A program made the translations under genes and the position numbers. From the NCBI GenBank assembly GCA_014905825.1, contig JACGCN010000045.1, forward strand, positions 186,001 through 250,000: a stretch of 64,000 nt of DNA, read 5' to 3'. Below the pieces are notes generated by a model. The model searched no databases. It saw only the letters and a list, made by a program, of their open reading frames with translations, and had not been told where the DNA came from. Positions 12,949-23,325 of this stretch are shown piece by piece (position 1 is the stretch's first letter; each line of letters starts with the position of its first letter). This stretch comes from Lyophyllum atratum (taxonomy: Eukaryota; Basidiomycota; Agaricomycetes; Agaricales; Lyophyllaceae).

Positions 12949-13139
12949 CCAGGCGGCCCAACGCCAGGATCACGTGAGTGTGTGGGAGAGGCGAGCACGC
13001 TGCACAGGCCTCAAGCGCCTACTTATGATCAGTCTATCCATGTCACCGCCATCAAGTCCTCTGAAGTTCGTCCACGTTTCGATAGAGTTCTGGAGCCAGC
13101 GCATTTGAGACATGGATTTAGGTCTCTGATCTACGGTCG

Positions 13140-13790
13140 GAAGGGGTTGGATCGGACGGAGAAGGATGTGGCGGGTGCAGAGGAAATCGTCAGCATCGCT
13201 GGTATCAAGAACGGCGGAGTCAACGTGACACTCGTCCACCCCGAAGGATGGAGCGAAGACGGGCCTTAACCCCTACCAGTGAGTTCTCCCTACCCCTCTC
13301 GCGCAACGGTTGGTCCCTAACGAACTACTCCTACTATAGTCAACACCCATCGACCCCCCTACGAATCACGATCTCCATATTCGTGCACGCCAACGAATCT
13401 CCCCTCGCCGGCCAAGAAGGCACCCAGCTAACCTTACAACTCATCCGGGAACGCATCTACAAAGAAGCCGAAACCAACGTCGCCCTCACGTCCTCCCCGG
13501 CCCCACCTCCGAGTCCCTCGAGCTGCGCGGGCGCGGCGTTCTGCACCTCGGCGTCCTCCTCGAAACGCTCCGCCGCGAGGGCTTCCAGCTCGGCGTCGGG
13601 CGCCCAAGGCCGTCATGATCCCCGATCCGGACCCTGAGGCGAAAGGGAGGATGCTGGAGCCGATTGAGGAGTGCACGGTGCTGATGAAGGAGGAGTACGC
13701 GGGATCGGTGGTGCAGACGCTGACGATGAGGAAGGGGGAGATGAACAGTTATGATGCGGATGAGATCGGGTGGGTGAAGGTCGTTACTTA
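13140..13790 (+). pseudogene. Decayed TypA/BipA-family translational GTPase fragment
   Basis: Pieces in three frames match the middle and C-terminal half of TypA/BipA: GAEEIVSIAGIKNGGVNVTL, TLVHPEGW, then after an intron-like break NESPLAGQEGTQLT and IRERIYKEAETNVALT, then LELRGRGVLHLGVLLETLRR and EGFQLGVGRP, then VMIPDPDPE, MLEPIEECTVLMKEEYAG and TMRKGEMNSYDADE. TypA is a ribosome-associated GTPase, usually organellar in fungi. Disruptions seen: an in-frame TAA after SEDGP (13267-13269), frame changes near 13365, near 13490 and near 13608, and loss of everything after WVKVV, where the conserved RGLIG region should follow. The GTPase domain is absent upstream. One 60-nt stretch (about 13279-13341) looks like a preserved intron, so the fragment came from genomic DNA rather than a reverse-transcribed mRNA. 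Confidence 0.8.
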
Positions 13791-13889
13791 CTGTATCTAT
13801 GTACTCGTGCAATTTACATTTACTCCGCAACCTGACGCCTTTATTATCCTGCGAGTTTCAGCTCGTCGCTGAGCGACACACAGAGCGCC

Positions 13890-13910
13890 CGCTCATCGAG
13901 TCGATGAGCG
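13890..13910. repeat. 9-bp inverted repeat (hairpin)
   Basis: CGCTCATCG and CGATGAGCG flank a 3-nt loop, at the border between the pseudogene and the AT-rich palindrome block. Confidence 0.75.
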
Positions 13911-13929
13911 GCACGATGAGTGTATATTC

Positions 13930-14320
13930 AAGTCTTTCTTAAGAACCAGGTAAGATATTTATAAATGACTGTATTTTTAGAAACATCTTTCGTGTTTCTT
14001 TGCGTGTTTCTTCAGAAACACGATGACTATTTATAGGGAAACACAAAAAAGTACATATTAAGTAGTTCGTTCAGTGCATCTTCCGATGAATACAAAATAT
14101 TTTTCAAGAAACACAAAGAAACCACATGAGGTGGTTTCTAAGTGTTTCTTAAGAAACATTCGTGATACACGCTTTGTGCTTTTCGAGGACCACTTAGAAA
14201 ACAGGTTGCGTGTTTGTTAAGTGGTTATCAAAATATATTTAAATTGTTTCTAAATGTACACTAATCTAAGAGCTAAATCATTTTTCTTTGCCGGTGTTTC
14301 TCAAGAAACACGCGACGCTG
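13930..14320. repeat. AT-rich block of GTGTTTCT/AGAAACAC palindromes
   Basis: About 390 bp, clearly more AT-rich than its surroundings. Palindromes of one family recur: GTGTTTCTTCAGAAACAC (about 14004-14021), GTGTTTCTTAAGAAACAT (about 14142-14159) and GTGTTTCTCAAGAAACAC (about 14294-14311). An inverted repeat AGAAACCAC-ATGAG-GTGGTTTCT lies at about 14117-14139, and further half-sites lie between. There is no open reading frame. It could be a miniature inverted-repeat element, nested insertions of a short palindromic repeat, or a cluster of protein-binding sites. Confidence 0.7.
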
Positions 14321-15165
14321 CCAGCGGTGCCAGTACATGAGAGCCTCCACCTGTACGTAGGCTCAGCGTTCAGGACTTGCGGATCTACCAAAGGCGATGG
14401 GCCGGTACTTGGCTTCCGCCTTCCGATCCTACGCATTGGTGTCGCAAGGAAAAATCTTGGACTCGAAGAGGATCAATATGCCAGCTTCGATCACCGGGTC
14501 AAACTCCGATTTCGGACACTGTTTCATACGATTAATTGTGCCTTTGCTATTATCATGATCGCCATTGGACTGCTTTGTGACGAGTTCCCGGGCCACGTTT
14601 CTGCGCAACCTTTTCAAAAAGTAACCATGGTATGCATCACCAAGGCTGCCGCCAGGGCTTGGTTTCCCGATCTGATATCCTACTTATAGGGGACGTGCAT
14701 CATTGCGGCGAACCGAAGATCAACCAGATTTCGGGTGCGTCGTGTTATGCACTTTCCTCGTCTTTAACATGGACAGCTGACGTGGATTATCCAACATATT
14801 CTGGGGCATAGGGGCGGGTTCCAGCCCGGTACACAGAACCACTCGACAATCTCATCCGCTAGATTCCAAAATCCAGAACCGCTGTTCGTGCCATGCACAC
14901 ATTGGCCCGGGCTAGGGCTGATATGACGGGAACAAAAACGGGGTTGCCATATATACACGAAATGCTTGACAGATAGACGCAAAATGTGCGACGACTAGTA
15001 TACCCGCGTACTTTTTTGTGATGCCGTGCATGTGTTTCTATCGGACCGATAGTGTACAAGAAAAGAGGGGTACAAATGACAACCATGAGTCCATGTCTCT
15101 AGATTAGAATGTGTGTATATCCATGATCTCGAGGCTCTCTGTAGGTATGTAAAAAGCTCCTCCTC
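14321..15165. other. Interval without a recognised gene
   Basis: The only sizeable frame (14288-14689, +) starts inside the palindrome block and matches nothing known. The right end is the 3' region of the next minus-strand gene. Confidence 0.5.
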
Positions 15166-16172
15166 TCAAAGCAAAGTAATGACGAAACCTGCGAAGATCG
15201 CAATCGCGACTCCTCCCGCACTGACACCAAGAGACGACGCCGAACTTAAAGGGGCAAAGGGGGTGCTCGTGCTCGTGCCCGTCGGTCTCGGGCTAGTCCC
15301 AGAAGCCATTGGACTGAACGAAGCCGGCACGAAGGTGCCACTCGCTGGGGCAGATGTAATCTTGGCGGTGCCCATGGGGAACGTGCCTGTAGCTGAGGTA
15401 TCTGTACCCGTGAATGTATCGGTGAACGCCGTGTTTGTATCGCTGGCGATTGAGAATTCGGTGCCCGTGGTCTCGGTGTCTGGACCGGTGACGGTGACTG
15501 TGCATGAACCGCCGGTTGCACCTGTATCCGTAGTCATAGTCGAGACATCTGTGGTGGTAGAGGTTTTAGTTTTGGTCGTACGGATTTTACTAGTTTTGGT
15601 AGTAGAGGATGTGGTAGAAGAGGTCTCGAACGTGGAAGAAGTGACTTCGACTGTGGAAGTAGAGACCTTGGACGAGGTAGAAGAGATATCTGATGTGCCA
15701 TCAAGGATATCAGTTGAGGTAAGAAGAATATCAGACGTGATAGGAGGGGTTTCAGACGGGGTAGGGGGAAGTTGAGAGGTTGAAGGGACATTAATACCTG
15801 TGGCAGAAAAACTACTCAGGCTGGTCATGGAGTCGGTCATGCTATCGGTCATGCTGACCATCGTACTGTCGGTCGCGCTGACGGTCGGTATGTCGGTCGC
15901 GGTGTCGGTAGGGTCTTGGCGACGGCGTAAAGCGACCGGAGCCTCCTTTCGAAGTTTCGTTGCGGCCCCCCGGACGACGCCTGCAGGCACTGTTACTGTC
16001 ATGCAGACCGCTCCTCCGACAGCGGGTGCAGGGCTGTATCGTTGTGTATATATCATAAGTCTGAGCAGGTTCAGAAAGTTAGAATCAATACACACGAATC
16101 GGGTGCTTGAGGGATAGCACTAGCGGTGACAACAAGTGCTAGAAAAGTTGCGGAAGAAAAAGCGGATTTCAT
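15166..16172 (-). CDS. Secreted Ser/Thr-rich protein with GPI-anchor signal
   Basis: Model complement(join(15166..16033,16096..16172)), 314 residues; a 62-nt phase-2 intron. The first exon encodes a signal peptide (MKSAFSSATFLALVVTASA). The mature part begins with a Cys-containing CMTVTVP segment, followed by a Ser/Thr-rich region with short repeats (TDSTMVSMTDSMTDSMT; SKVSTSTVEVTSSTFETSS), a second Cys motif CTVTVTG, and a hydrophobic C-terminal tail (GGVAIAIFAGFVITLL) after small residues, as expected for GPI attachment. Such proteins are heavily O-mannosylated and sit in the plasma membrane or cell wall. It is the first of three same-strand paralogues with the same exon layout. No enzymatic domain is seen. 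Confidence 0.82.
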
Positions 16173-17405
16173 GGTTCCTGATGTGGGGGGTCTTGAAAGC
16201 AGATTAGAATTTAGGAGGGGTTGCTCATTTTATGGGAGGCATGCGCTGCTTGGCGATGAGGTCACGAAGAAAAGGGGGGGGCGGTTAGAAGCCATAATCA
16301 ACATGCTTTTCTTGAACCGCGTGTACTTTATATAGTTTTCGGCTCCAATAAGCCGCAGAAGGCTGCCTACCTGCTCACCACGAAAAGGGTATCGTTGAAG
16401 AGTCGGTGAGTCGGAACCACGAAAATGATTGCCAAGCATACCACTTAGATACGTCACCGCCATGGCGCAGTACAGATTCTTTCCAGCGTCGATTATTCAA
16501 AGATTAGGAGGCAGGGGAAGGTGGTTGGTTGTTAGTTACAGCCTGTACAGGGGGCAGGAGCAGACACAAGATCGTGATGGCCGCCGCGCTCGAAATTGAA
16601 ATGGGCCTGCTATTTGTACTGGAAGCTTATGCCAAATGTAGCTGCTCAACTTCGTGAATTTGATCAATCTGAATCAGTAACGATCGCTAGTTGGTACCAC
16701 TGACATTTTCTTGCAACGCTTATCTCTTTTCCGACCCCGTCTCATATCACTTCACTGCTCTCGACAGGTCACATCGCCGTTAATACCTACCCGGAAAGCA
16801 CAAATTATATGTACGGCGCACTTCTGATCAAGACGAATCACACGCAGCGGCGCGCGAGGAAAAACGACGCCAGGGAACACTTTGGTGGACGAATACGCTC
16901 ACGCCGCACTGACATCTATAGGCTAGGCTCTCGAAAAAAAAAACGAAAGACGGGGATGTGGGGACATGTAAAACGGGATTGAAGAATTTCTCGCTGACAT
17001 CGCTGCCAGTGGGTTCTTACTACGACCTTCTTCCTGGTTACTCGTCCTACTTAACAGGCTATGGTGTCCTAGACGCTATAAGCACATTCGGATTTTAGGC
17101 ATCGGTTGATGTGTGGAATACGATTGATTTGACTGGGATCACCTGGACAAAAAGTGGTGTGATGAACTAACACCGGCTTCCTCGAGCAAGACTAAACAGA
17201 ACTCATTGTATGCATGCCAAAGATCTACTAAAGCAATGCACAACTGATAGCTCAGACTATCTACAGACCTAAAGAGCGGAAATGGGGCGGCATCGACTGT
17301 CTAGTCACACTATGTGGGCGGTTCACTTAGCACTAGTGCGCATACATTGTGACGACGGGCTTGCTTCGTACCTCGAATGACTGGTCATGGCATAGCATCC
17401 CCAAC
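16173..17405. other. Intergenic spacer between two wall-protein genes
   Basis: Holds the promoter of the gene at 15166-16172 and the 3' flank of the gene at 17406-18249. A second TATA-like motif (CTATATAAAG, minus) lies near 16330. I see no gene or RNA. Confidence 0.55.
16228..16234 (-). promoter_or_regulatory. TATA-like box
   Basis: CATAAAA on the minus strand about 57 nt upstream of the ATG at 16172. The two sister genes have TATA-like boxes at similar distance, which supports the call. Confidence 0.4.
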
Positions 17406-18249
17406 CTAAGCGAGGACCGCCGCCAATCCAGCAAAGGTACCGGCGAGAACAACTCCTGAATGAGCGCCCACCGTTGATGCAGAGTTCGGCGAGCTCTGAT
17501 TCTGTTCAAGAGCAGTCTGTGGTCCACCTGACACCGTGGGCCCGCCTGCAAGACCAGTCACAGTGACCGTACAATCACTACTAGTAGGGACTGGAGCGCT
17601 GCTAGGGCTTCCGGGATTGCCAGTCGTGACCGCCCCACTGTTGGCTGGCACTGGGCTGCTGGTACCTCCCGGGATTAGTGTCGTGATGATCCCGCTGCTG
17701 CTAAGGTTGGGTCCGCTGTTGGTGACTCCCGGAATCCAAGTAGTGACGGCTCCGCTGCTACTCAAAACCGGGTCACTGACACTAGCGGAAAGCGTAACAG
17801 TTGAACCTGAGCGAGTGGAGGTTACCACCGTTGTAATGGGGGACCTGGTGATGGTAACACCCTGTGAGGAGCTGGTGGGGACAGCTACACCCGAGGATAA
17901 ACTGTACGAGATAGTAGCGGGGACGGTCGTGCTTAGCGGGGGCGCCGGGACGGTCACAGTTATGCAGACGGGCGCGTTAGTCCCGGATACGGTGACTGGG
18001 CCACTCGAGTCGACAGTGGTAGTCCCGCCACCAGGATTCACCGTAACGGTGTTGGCCCCGCCGAAGCTGCTACTAAATCGGAGACCGTCAGAGTCCATCT
18101 TCAAGGGAAGAATGCGAAACGCACGAAACAAAAGTCGTCTGGGACGGGGCAATCGTTGTTAGGGTGAATTGAGAACTGAGAGGAGTGCCGTTGGTAGTGA
18201 GAACCAGCACCAACAAGGTGGCAGTCGAGAGAGATGTAAAAGCTTTCAT
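17406..18249 (-). CDS. Secreted Ser/Thr-rich protein with GPI-anchor signal
   Basis: Model complement(join(17406..18072,18125..18249)), 263 residues; a 52-nt phase-2 intron follows the signal-peptide exon, as in both neighbours. The N terminus MKAFTSLSTATLLVLVLTTN is a signal peptide. The mature protein has a CITVTVP segment, three imperfect repeats of the type SSGxxTTxxPG, a second Cys motif CTVTVTG, and a hydrophobic tail (GVVLAGTFAGLAAVLA) preceded by small residues, consistent with GPI anchoring. Inferred to be an O-glycosylated cell-surface protein. The paired CxTVTV motifs in all three neighbours suggest a conserved disulfide framework around a variable Ser/Thr stalk. Confidence 0.82.
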
Positions 18250-20070
18250 CGTCGAAACAAAGGAACGGAATACCCGGGTAGCTGTGAGTTTTTCGGTATT
18301 TTGGACTTCCGTTTTATAGCTGAAAACGAACCTTTGCTAGTCATATGACAAGTAAGAGAATTGAGAGATCGCATCCGTCTACGGTCGCACATCTCCGCCT
18401 TGACGGGCGTTTGTTGTCCAGGGCATTGGCATGCACCAGGAGCGGAGCGGCGTTATCTCCTACTACAAGCAACGTATGTAACAACGTGAGTGTTTGCATT
18501 GTAGCTGCACTTGATCCGCATGTTAAGGGAACCATTTGCGGTGACACAAGGCCTTCGTAAGAAACTTTTGTGCTTGATGTTGCGCTTCTGCCCGAAGGAG
18601 ACTTGAGGAGTACAGAACAAGATATTCCAAGGCTTCTCATAGCCCCTCCAAGAAAACCAGGGCTTTGACATCTTCCGATGCCTTTCGTGGCCCCTGAGGG
18701 GGATTTTACATTCACAAATCCACGACATCAAGCATATCCAACACGAGGCTTCGAACTTGGTCTTCCACACAGCTCACCCTACTTCTTTGCTACCACTGCC
18801 TAATCCGATAATACAGATTATCTGTTGGCATCGGGCTCAAAGCTCCGCTTTATGGTCAAGTTCAGTGTTTCTCCATAAGTCTCCGAGTTCAATTCAACGC
18901 ATTATTGAAGGAGGGTCGTATGGCGAGCACTCGCACTGTCGACCCCCCCGATTACTCGGACGGATCCCAATCCTCAGTGCTCGCGTCTCCGAGTCGGTTA
19001 TCGCGTAGTAATTCTAAATGCAGACGAACTGCTACGCTGCCCTGAATGTCAGTGCAATTACACGTTGTTTCGTGCGACAAATGCCAGTCGTTGACATCTA
19101 TTCTTTCGGCCAGCCGAGATATCGGATTCCTTCGACCTGTCTTGGACCTGTCCATGATCGGCGACTTGTACCCATCCTTGTGTCCACATAGGTCTTCGAG
19201 ATTGGTTGGGAGAATAAACTCAAACAGAACCAAGATGCCAAGGCGGACCACAAATCATCCGATAAGATAAGTTTTGTTTATTCGAAACGTATCGAAACGG
19301 AGATCTTGACCGCGGCCTCTATCGGCTCAACTAGTAGGTAGCCATAGCACCAGCTGCTACTGCCGCCCGTGATATTCCCAATACTTCCAAGGATATAATA
19401 GACGATCAAGAAACCTTGAGAATGCTCGGTCTTGGTGCCCGTGGTGGTAACGATAACATCGACACAGCCTCTAGGCGCCGAGGGTTGCGAGGACCGATCG
19501 AGGCCGCTTCTGCAAGGAAAATCTTTGGGTCCGCTTGCGTCATCTCTAAAGTGGTCATCAGTGTCCGCGCATATGCTTTGAGCACATCCAAATTCATCGC
19601 GTCTCGGAATTCCTCATCAATGGTTGAGCCTGTATCATGAGAAATAGCTTGCCGCTTGTATACGGTGCGCCAGACACCGTCCGTAAAGTGTTCGTAGGGC
19701 ATGCTCCCATCCGCCTTTGTTTACATCATCGTCTCCTCGATGGCGATAACGGGCTAATTACTCGTTCAATGTCGAGCCTCCCGTCGCGATCGCGTTCCCT
19801 TTCCGCAATGCGAGATCTTCACGAACGTCTTCCACGAGTTAGTCTACTTCATATCCTAAGTGTGAAGGGGCATCACCGCCATAGTCATAAATTGGTATAT
19901 TTCTTTTGAGACACGAAGTTACGCTAAGTCCTTTTGCTAGAATAATCATATGGCGATACCACTAAGGATGGGAAAGAGCTTTTGCTTCGACGACTAATTT
20001 CTCACTATGGGGTGTCCGAGGTCAAAACAAGAGGAGGAAGTAACGAAGATGACAGATCAAGAACTGCGTT
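18250..20070. other. Interval without a supported gene
   Basis: Two minus-strand frames of about 99 codons (18952-19251 and 19406-19702) have reasonable composition; the second reads MPYEHFTDGVWRTVYKRQAI and could be a relic exon. I could not extend either into a spliced gene or recognise a family. No RNA gene or repeat was seen. Confidence 0.4.
18311..18319 (-). promoter_or_regulatory. TATA box
   Basis: CTATAAAAC on the minus strand, about 65 nt upstream of the ATG at 18249. Confidence 0.45.
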
Positions 20071-20109
20071 CAGCATCGGTGCTCGCGCTTTGAGCGCTAA
20101 CCGATGCTG
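20071..20109. repeat. Perfect 10-bp inverted repeat with inner stem
   Basis: CAGCATCGGT at 20071-20080 pairs with ACCGATGCTG at 20100-20109, and the loop contains a second small stem (GCGCT/AGCGC). It lies 18 bp beyond the stop codon of the gene at 20127-21412, so the hairpin would be in that mRNA's 3' UTR. Confidence 0.8.
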
Positions 20110-20126
20110 ATGTGCGAGTTCAATCC

Positions 20127-21412
20127 TCATTGAGTAAACGTCGCGAAGACGGGTGTCTCGGTAGCAAACACCGACGTGCTAAGAGCGGAGGTAACGAAGG
20201 GGACGGTCACAGTAACTGTGCAAGGGGCTGCGGTTCCGCTGGGGAAGGGGGCTGAGGTGAAGCTGATCACGGGCCCACAGGGATCAGGGGCCGAGGTAGG
20301 GACGGCGGTGCCGGTGGGATCACCAGAGGTCGTCAGTACTGAAGTCGGGAATGCAGTCCCAGAGGGGTACCACGAGGTGGCGACGGCAGAGCTCGTAATT
20401 CCAGAAGGAAATGCTGAGCTAACTATACTGGTAACGGACGGCGCTTCCGAGCTAGAAATGGCGGTTGCTGAGGGATAACATGTGGCAGGAATTATGGTGC
20501 TCGGGAGTGCGGTGCTGTTGACCGAGCTTGAGAACACCGCGCTGCTGGCTTGACTCGAGGTTGGGAACACCGCGCTGCTGGCATGACCAGATGTACAAGG
20601 AGCCGTACCGTTAGCGCTTGCGGAGGGATAATATGTGGCCGAACTCGTGGTGCCCGGGAATACGGTGCTGTTCGCCCCGGTTGGGAATGCCACACTGCTG
20701 GGATGACTAGAGGTACAAGGAGTATCGACTGTCAGTGAGGTCGGGGCTGCAGTCGCTGAGGTGACTGTGATGGTGGTAGGGCTGCTGGTAGATGAGCTGG
20801 TGGTTGAGCCAGTGACTGTGACGGTGCCAATAGGGCTGCTGGTGGATGAGCTCGTGGCTGAGCCAGTAACTGTAACGGTGACAGGGCTGCTAGTGGATGA
20901 GCTGGTGGCTGAGATGGTGACAGGGCTGCTGGTGGATGAGCTGGTGGATGAGCCGGTAACTGTGACGGTGATAGGGCTGCTGGTGGACGAGCTGGTTGCT
21001 GAGCCGGTAACTGTGACGGTAACACAAGCGCCTGAGGAAGGGTAAGGGATCGACGGCGGAACGGTGGTCGGGCCATCAACAGATCTAGAGCTAGTGATCT
21101 GACCACCGACTGCCGTAGAACTGCTAATTGGGCCACTTATGAACGTAGAACAGGTGGCTGGAACACCAATGGATGTCGTGACGGTGATAGGACCGCTAAC
21201 AGACGTGGCCTGGGTGGTGGAGCCTGATGATGACGCTGTCACTGGAGTAGTACTAGATAATGACCTATCCACGGAGGGTGTTAGCAGAAATTCTAATGAC
21301 GGATGGACGAGGTGAAAACTTACGAGATGTGGGCCTGGGAGCTAACTCTGAGAGGCGTGGCCTGGACGCTGAGAACGGCAGCTAGCAAAGCTACGGCAGA
21401 AATAGATTTCAT
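20127..21412 (-). CDS. Secreted Ser/Thr-rich repeat protein, no GPI tail seen
   Basis: Model complement(join(20127..21264,21324..21412)), 408 residues; a 59-nt phase-2 intron after the signal exon (MKSISAVALLAAVLSVQA). The mature region starts with about 85 residues of Ser/Thr-rich sequence, then CVTVTVTG and about five imperfect 16-residue repeats of the form TVTVTGSxTSSSTSSP, then Ser/Thr/Pro blocks with spaced Cys, and a final CTVTVTVP. Unlike its two neighbours, the frame stops at VFATFTQ without a hydrophobic GPI-attachment tail, so the product may be released, or a 3' exon is missed. The promoter has TATAAAAAG about 60 nt upstream of the ATG. Inferred wall or extracellular mannoprotein. 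Confidence 0.8.
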
Positions 21413-23171
21413 GGTCACTCAATCGTAGGGAAAAGGTGTGAGCCAAATCTTGAGACGACGTGAATAGCTTTTTATACCATGGATATGTTGCTAGGAAAGT
21501 CATGGAGATCTGAGCGTTGCGTGATCCTTTACAGCAATACCTACTCCACCAAGTACTGCGGAAGCGGTCCATTGACACCGTCAACGGAATAGGTTGACCG
21601 TGCTGTGAGTGAGATGTAGATAGAAGGCGCCGTGTAACCATCCTTGAGTAAGATATGACTGTTCGGTCTCAAACGCATATGGGAGTCCATATGGAGCACT
21701 CAGTGTTTTATGTGTTCTCTACACGGGAATCTACGGTAAATATTTGCAGCCTCAGGTACTACGAAGGTACTTACCCTGTTTTGTTGAGGCGGCCGGCGCA
21801 TGGCTGCTGCATCGGCCTTACCAGACCTCGATCGACAATATTGGTGAGAACTGTGACCAATTTTATCCACTGGGGTGAGACCTCGCTGTGCGCTCACAGA
21901 AATGAGTTTGCAGCGCACTGTTACGTTGTCGTTAAGTATATGTCGGATAGCATGATTGAATGCAATGATAGCGCGTGACAGAAGGGAAGATGGGAGTCCC
22001 TCACACGGTTCGAAGGTCGGCATGTCGGGAACTGGGATTGCTTTCGACGGTGAAATGTTTTTCACATAGTGATCGGCACATCTTGCTACATGGATGAGAG
22101 CAACTTGCAAGAGACGACAGGGTCAAAGGCTCAGGGCACGAGGCTGTCTTGATCAGACTATCACTATGACGTGTCCAACTTTGTATCACAGCCACCATTT
22201 GGCTCTCTTCCCGAGTCCGCCATGGCAGCAACCTTCGAGATCTATACAGGCAATTTCCAAAATGGATACCTCATACTTAGTCCCCGGGGCTCTGGTAAGT
22301 GTGCCGTGTTATCCAACGTGCGCGAGGCCCACCTTCACACCTCAGGCGCCCTGGCGACTCGGACTCCAGCAAGGAAAGTGAGCTCGGGAAGGATGCGAAC
22401 CCTAGTGACCTGACCCTCTTTTGATTGCGCTGGAGCTCCCCCCCCCGGATTGGCGAGAGAAGATAGTTCGGACGCCTCTGGTGACGTGTCGGGCAGGAAC
22501 GGTGTACAACATCGCTCGACGCCGGGGACGATCCCGTGGTATGCACATGACGGCGATGGACCGGTGCATGAGGCTGTGCGGTCGTTTGACGACGGGTTGA
22601 GGGCCGTCCATGAGAAAGAAGAATACGCACCTCGCTACTCGATCCCTGGTTCAGGTCACCTGCAACCTCTTCCCCCTCGTTGACCCACTCCATCTTCTCC
22701 GTAACATGTTCGATCATCGGGGGCGCTGCTCTTCGCATGGTGTTTCGCTGATACTGCCTCTAGAGCTAGTAACACCGTGCCTGGTTCGTGACTGGAGGAT
22801 ACTCCCAGCCATGTCGGCCGTGACGTCTGGGGGTGGGTTGTCGGACATTGGAGACGATGTGGATTGAATCCGCTAGTGCGGTAATTCGCGGTTGACCCAG
22901 GGGACAGTATCTTTCGTATAGATTGTTGAACCTACGTAGTCGTTACGTCCATGAGGACCACAATTAGACTCCGCACGGGCTCCAACCACGTCTTTTTCAC
23001 GATCGAGGGGGTCGAGACTCGAGACAGTCATCTTTTTGAATGAGACTCCGCGATCCCCACCCCTAGTTAATTAGTACTCACAGAAGCGATCTAGTCTGCT
23101 GATTCGAATGGATGGACGGAATACTGATCCCACAGCAGCGGTACTAAGATTCTCATACTTACTAGAGAGAC
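21413..23171. other. Interval without a supported gene
   Basis: Several short overlapping frames exist on both strands. One plus-strand frame (22171-22413) contains FEIYTGNFQNGYLILSPRG and could be a remnant, but it has no start context or continuation I can support. Nothing else is recognised. Confidence 0.4.
21468..21476 (-). promoter_or_regulatory. TATA box
   Basis: TATAAAAAG on the minus strand, about 60 nt upstream of the ATG at 21412, matching the spacing in the sister genes. Confidence 0.45.
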
Positions 23172-23179
23172 AAAAAAAA
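23172..23179 (-). terminator. Pol III terminator of tRNA-Lys
   Basis: A run of eight T on the minus strand, 24 nt downstream of the tRNA 3' end. Confidence 0.75.
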
Positions 23180-23203
23180 CTGTCAATGACCTATTTAGAG
23201 AAT

Positions 23204-23325
23204 AGCCCACCGCGAGGGTCGAACTCGCAGCCTTCAGATCACGTGGCCCGCGCCGTCCGATGTGTTCGTCCGGATTTGGGATGTCCGTAAAAGTCTGACG
23301 CTCTAGCCGATTGAGCTAGGCGGGC
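23204..23325 (-). tRNA. tRNA-Lys (anticodon UUU) with 48-nt intron
   Basis: Mature exons are 23288-23325 and 23204-23239 (74 nt in all). The acceptor stem is GCCCGCC/GGTGGGC with one G-U pair, the D arm GCTC/GAGC, the anticodon stem TCAGA/TCTGA with loop CTTTTAA (anticodon UUU), and the T arm GCGAG-TTCGACC-CTCGC. The intron (23240-23287) sits after position 37, the canonical nuclear site. It reads lysine AAA codons and also AAG by wobble. A T8 terminator follows. CCA is not encoded, as expected for a nuclear gene. Confidence 0.94.

Noticed and set aside
13248..13637. 129-codon plus-strand frame as an intact gene
   Set aside because: Only its central part matches TypA; the rest is out of frame with the family, so it belongs to the pseudogene.
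15113..15775. Long plus-strand open frame over the first wall-protein gene
   Set aside because: It is the mirror of Ser/Thr codon repeats on the minus strand, giving a Val-rich artefact with no signal peptide. The minus model has a signal peptide, intron and GPI tail. The same applies to plus frames at 17536-18162, 20176-20478, 20761-21045 and 47537-48004.
18952..19702. Two ~99-codon minus-strand frames as genes
   Set aside because: Plausible composition, but no conserved motif, no joinable exons and no promoter signal; mentioned only in the interval entry.
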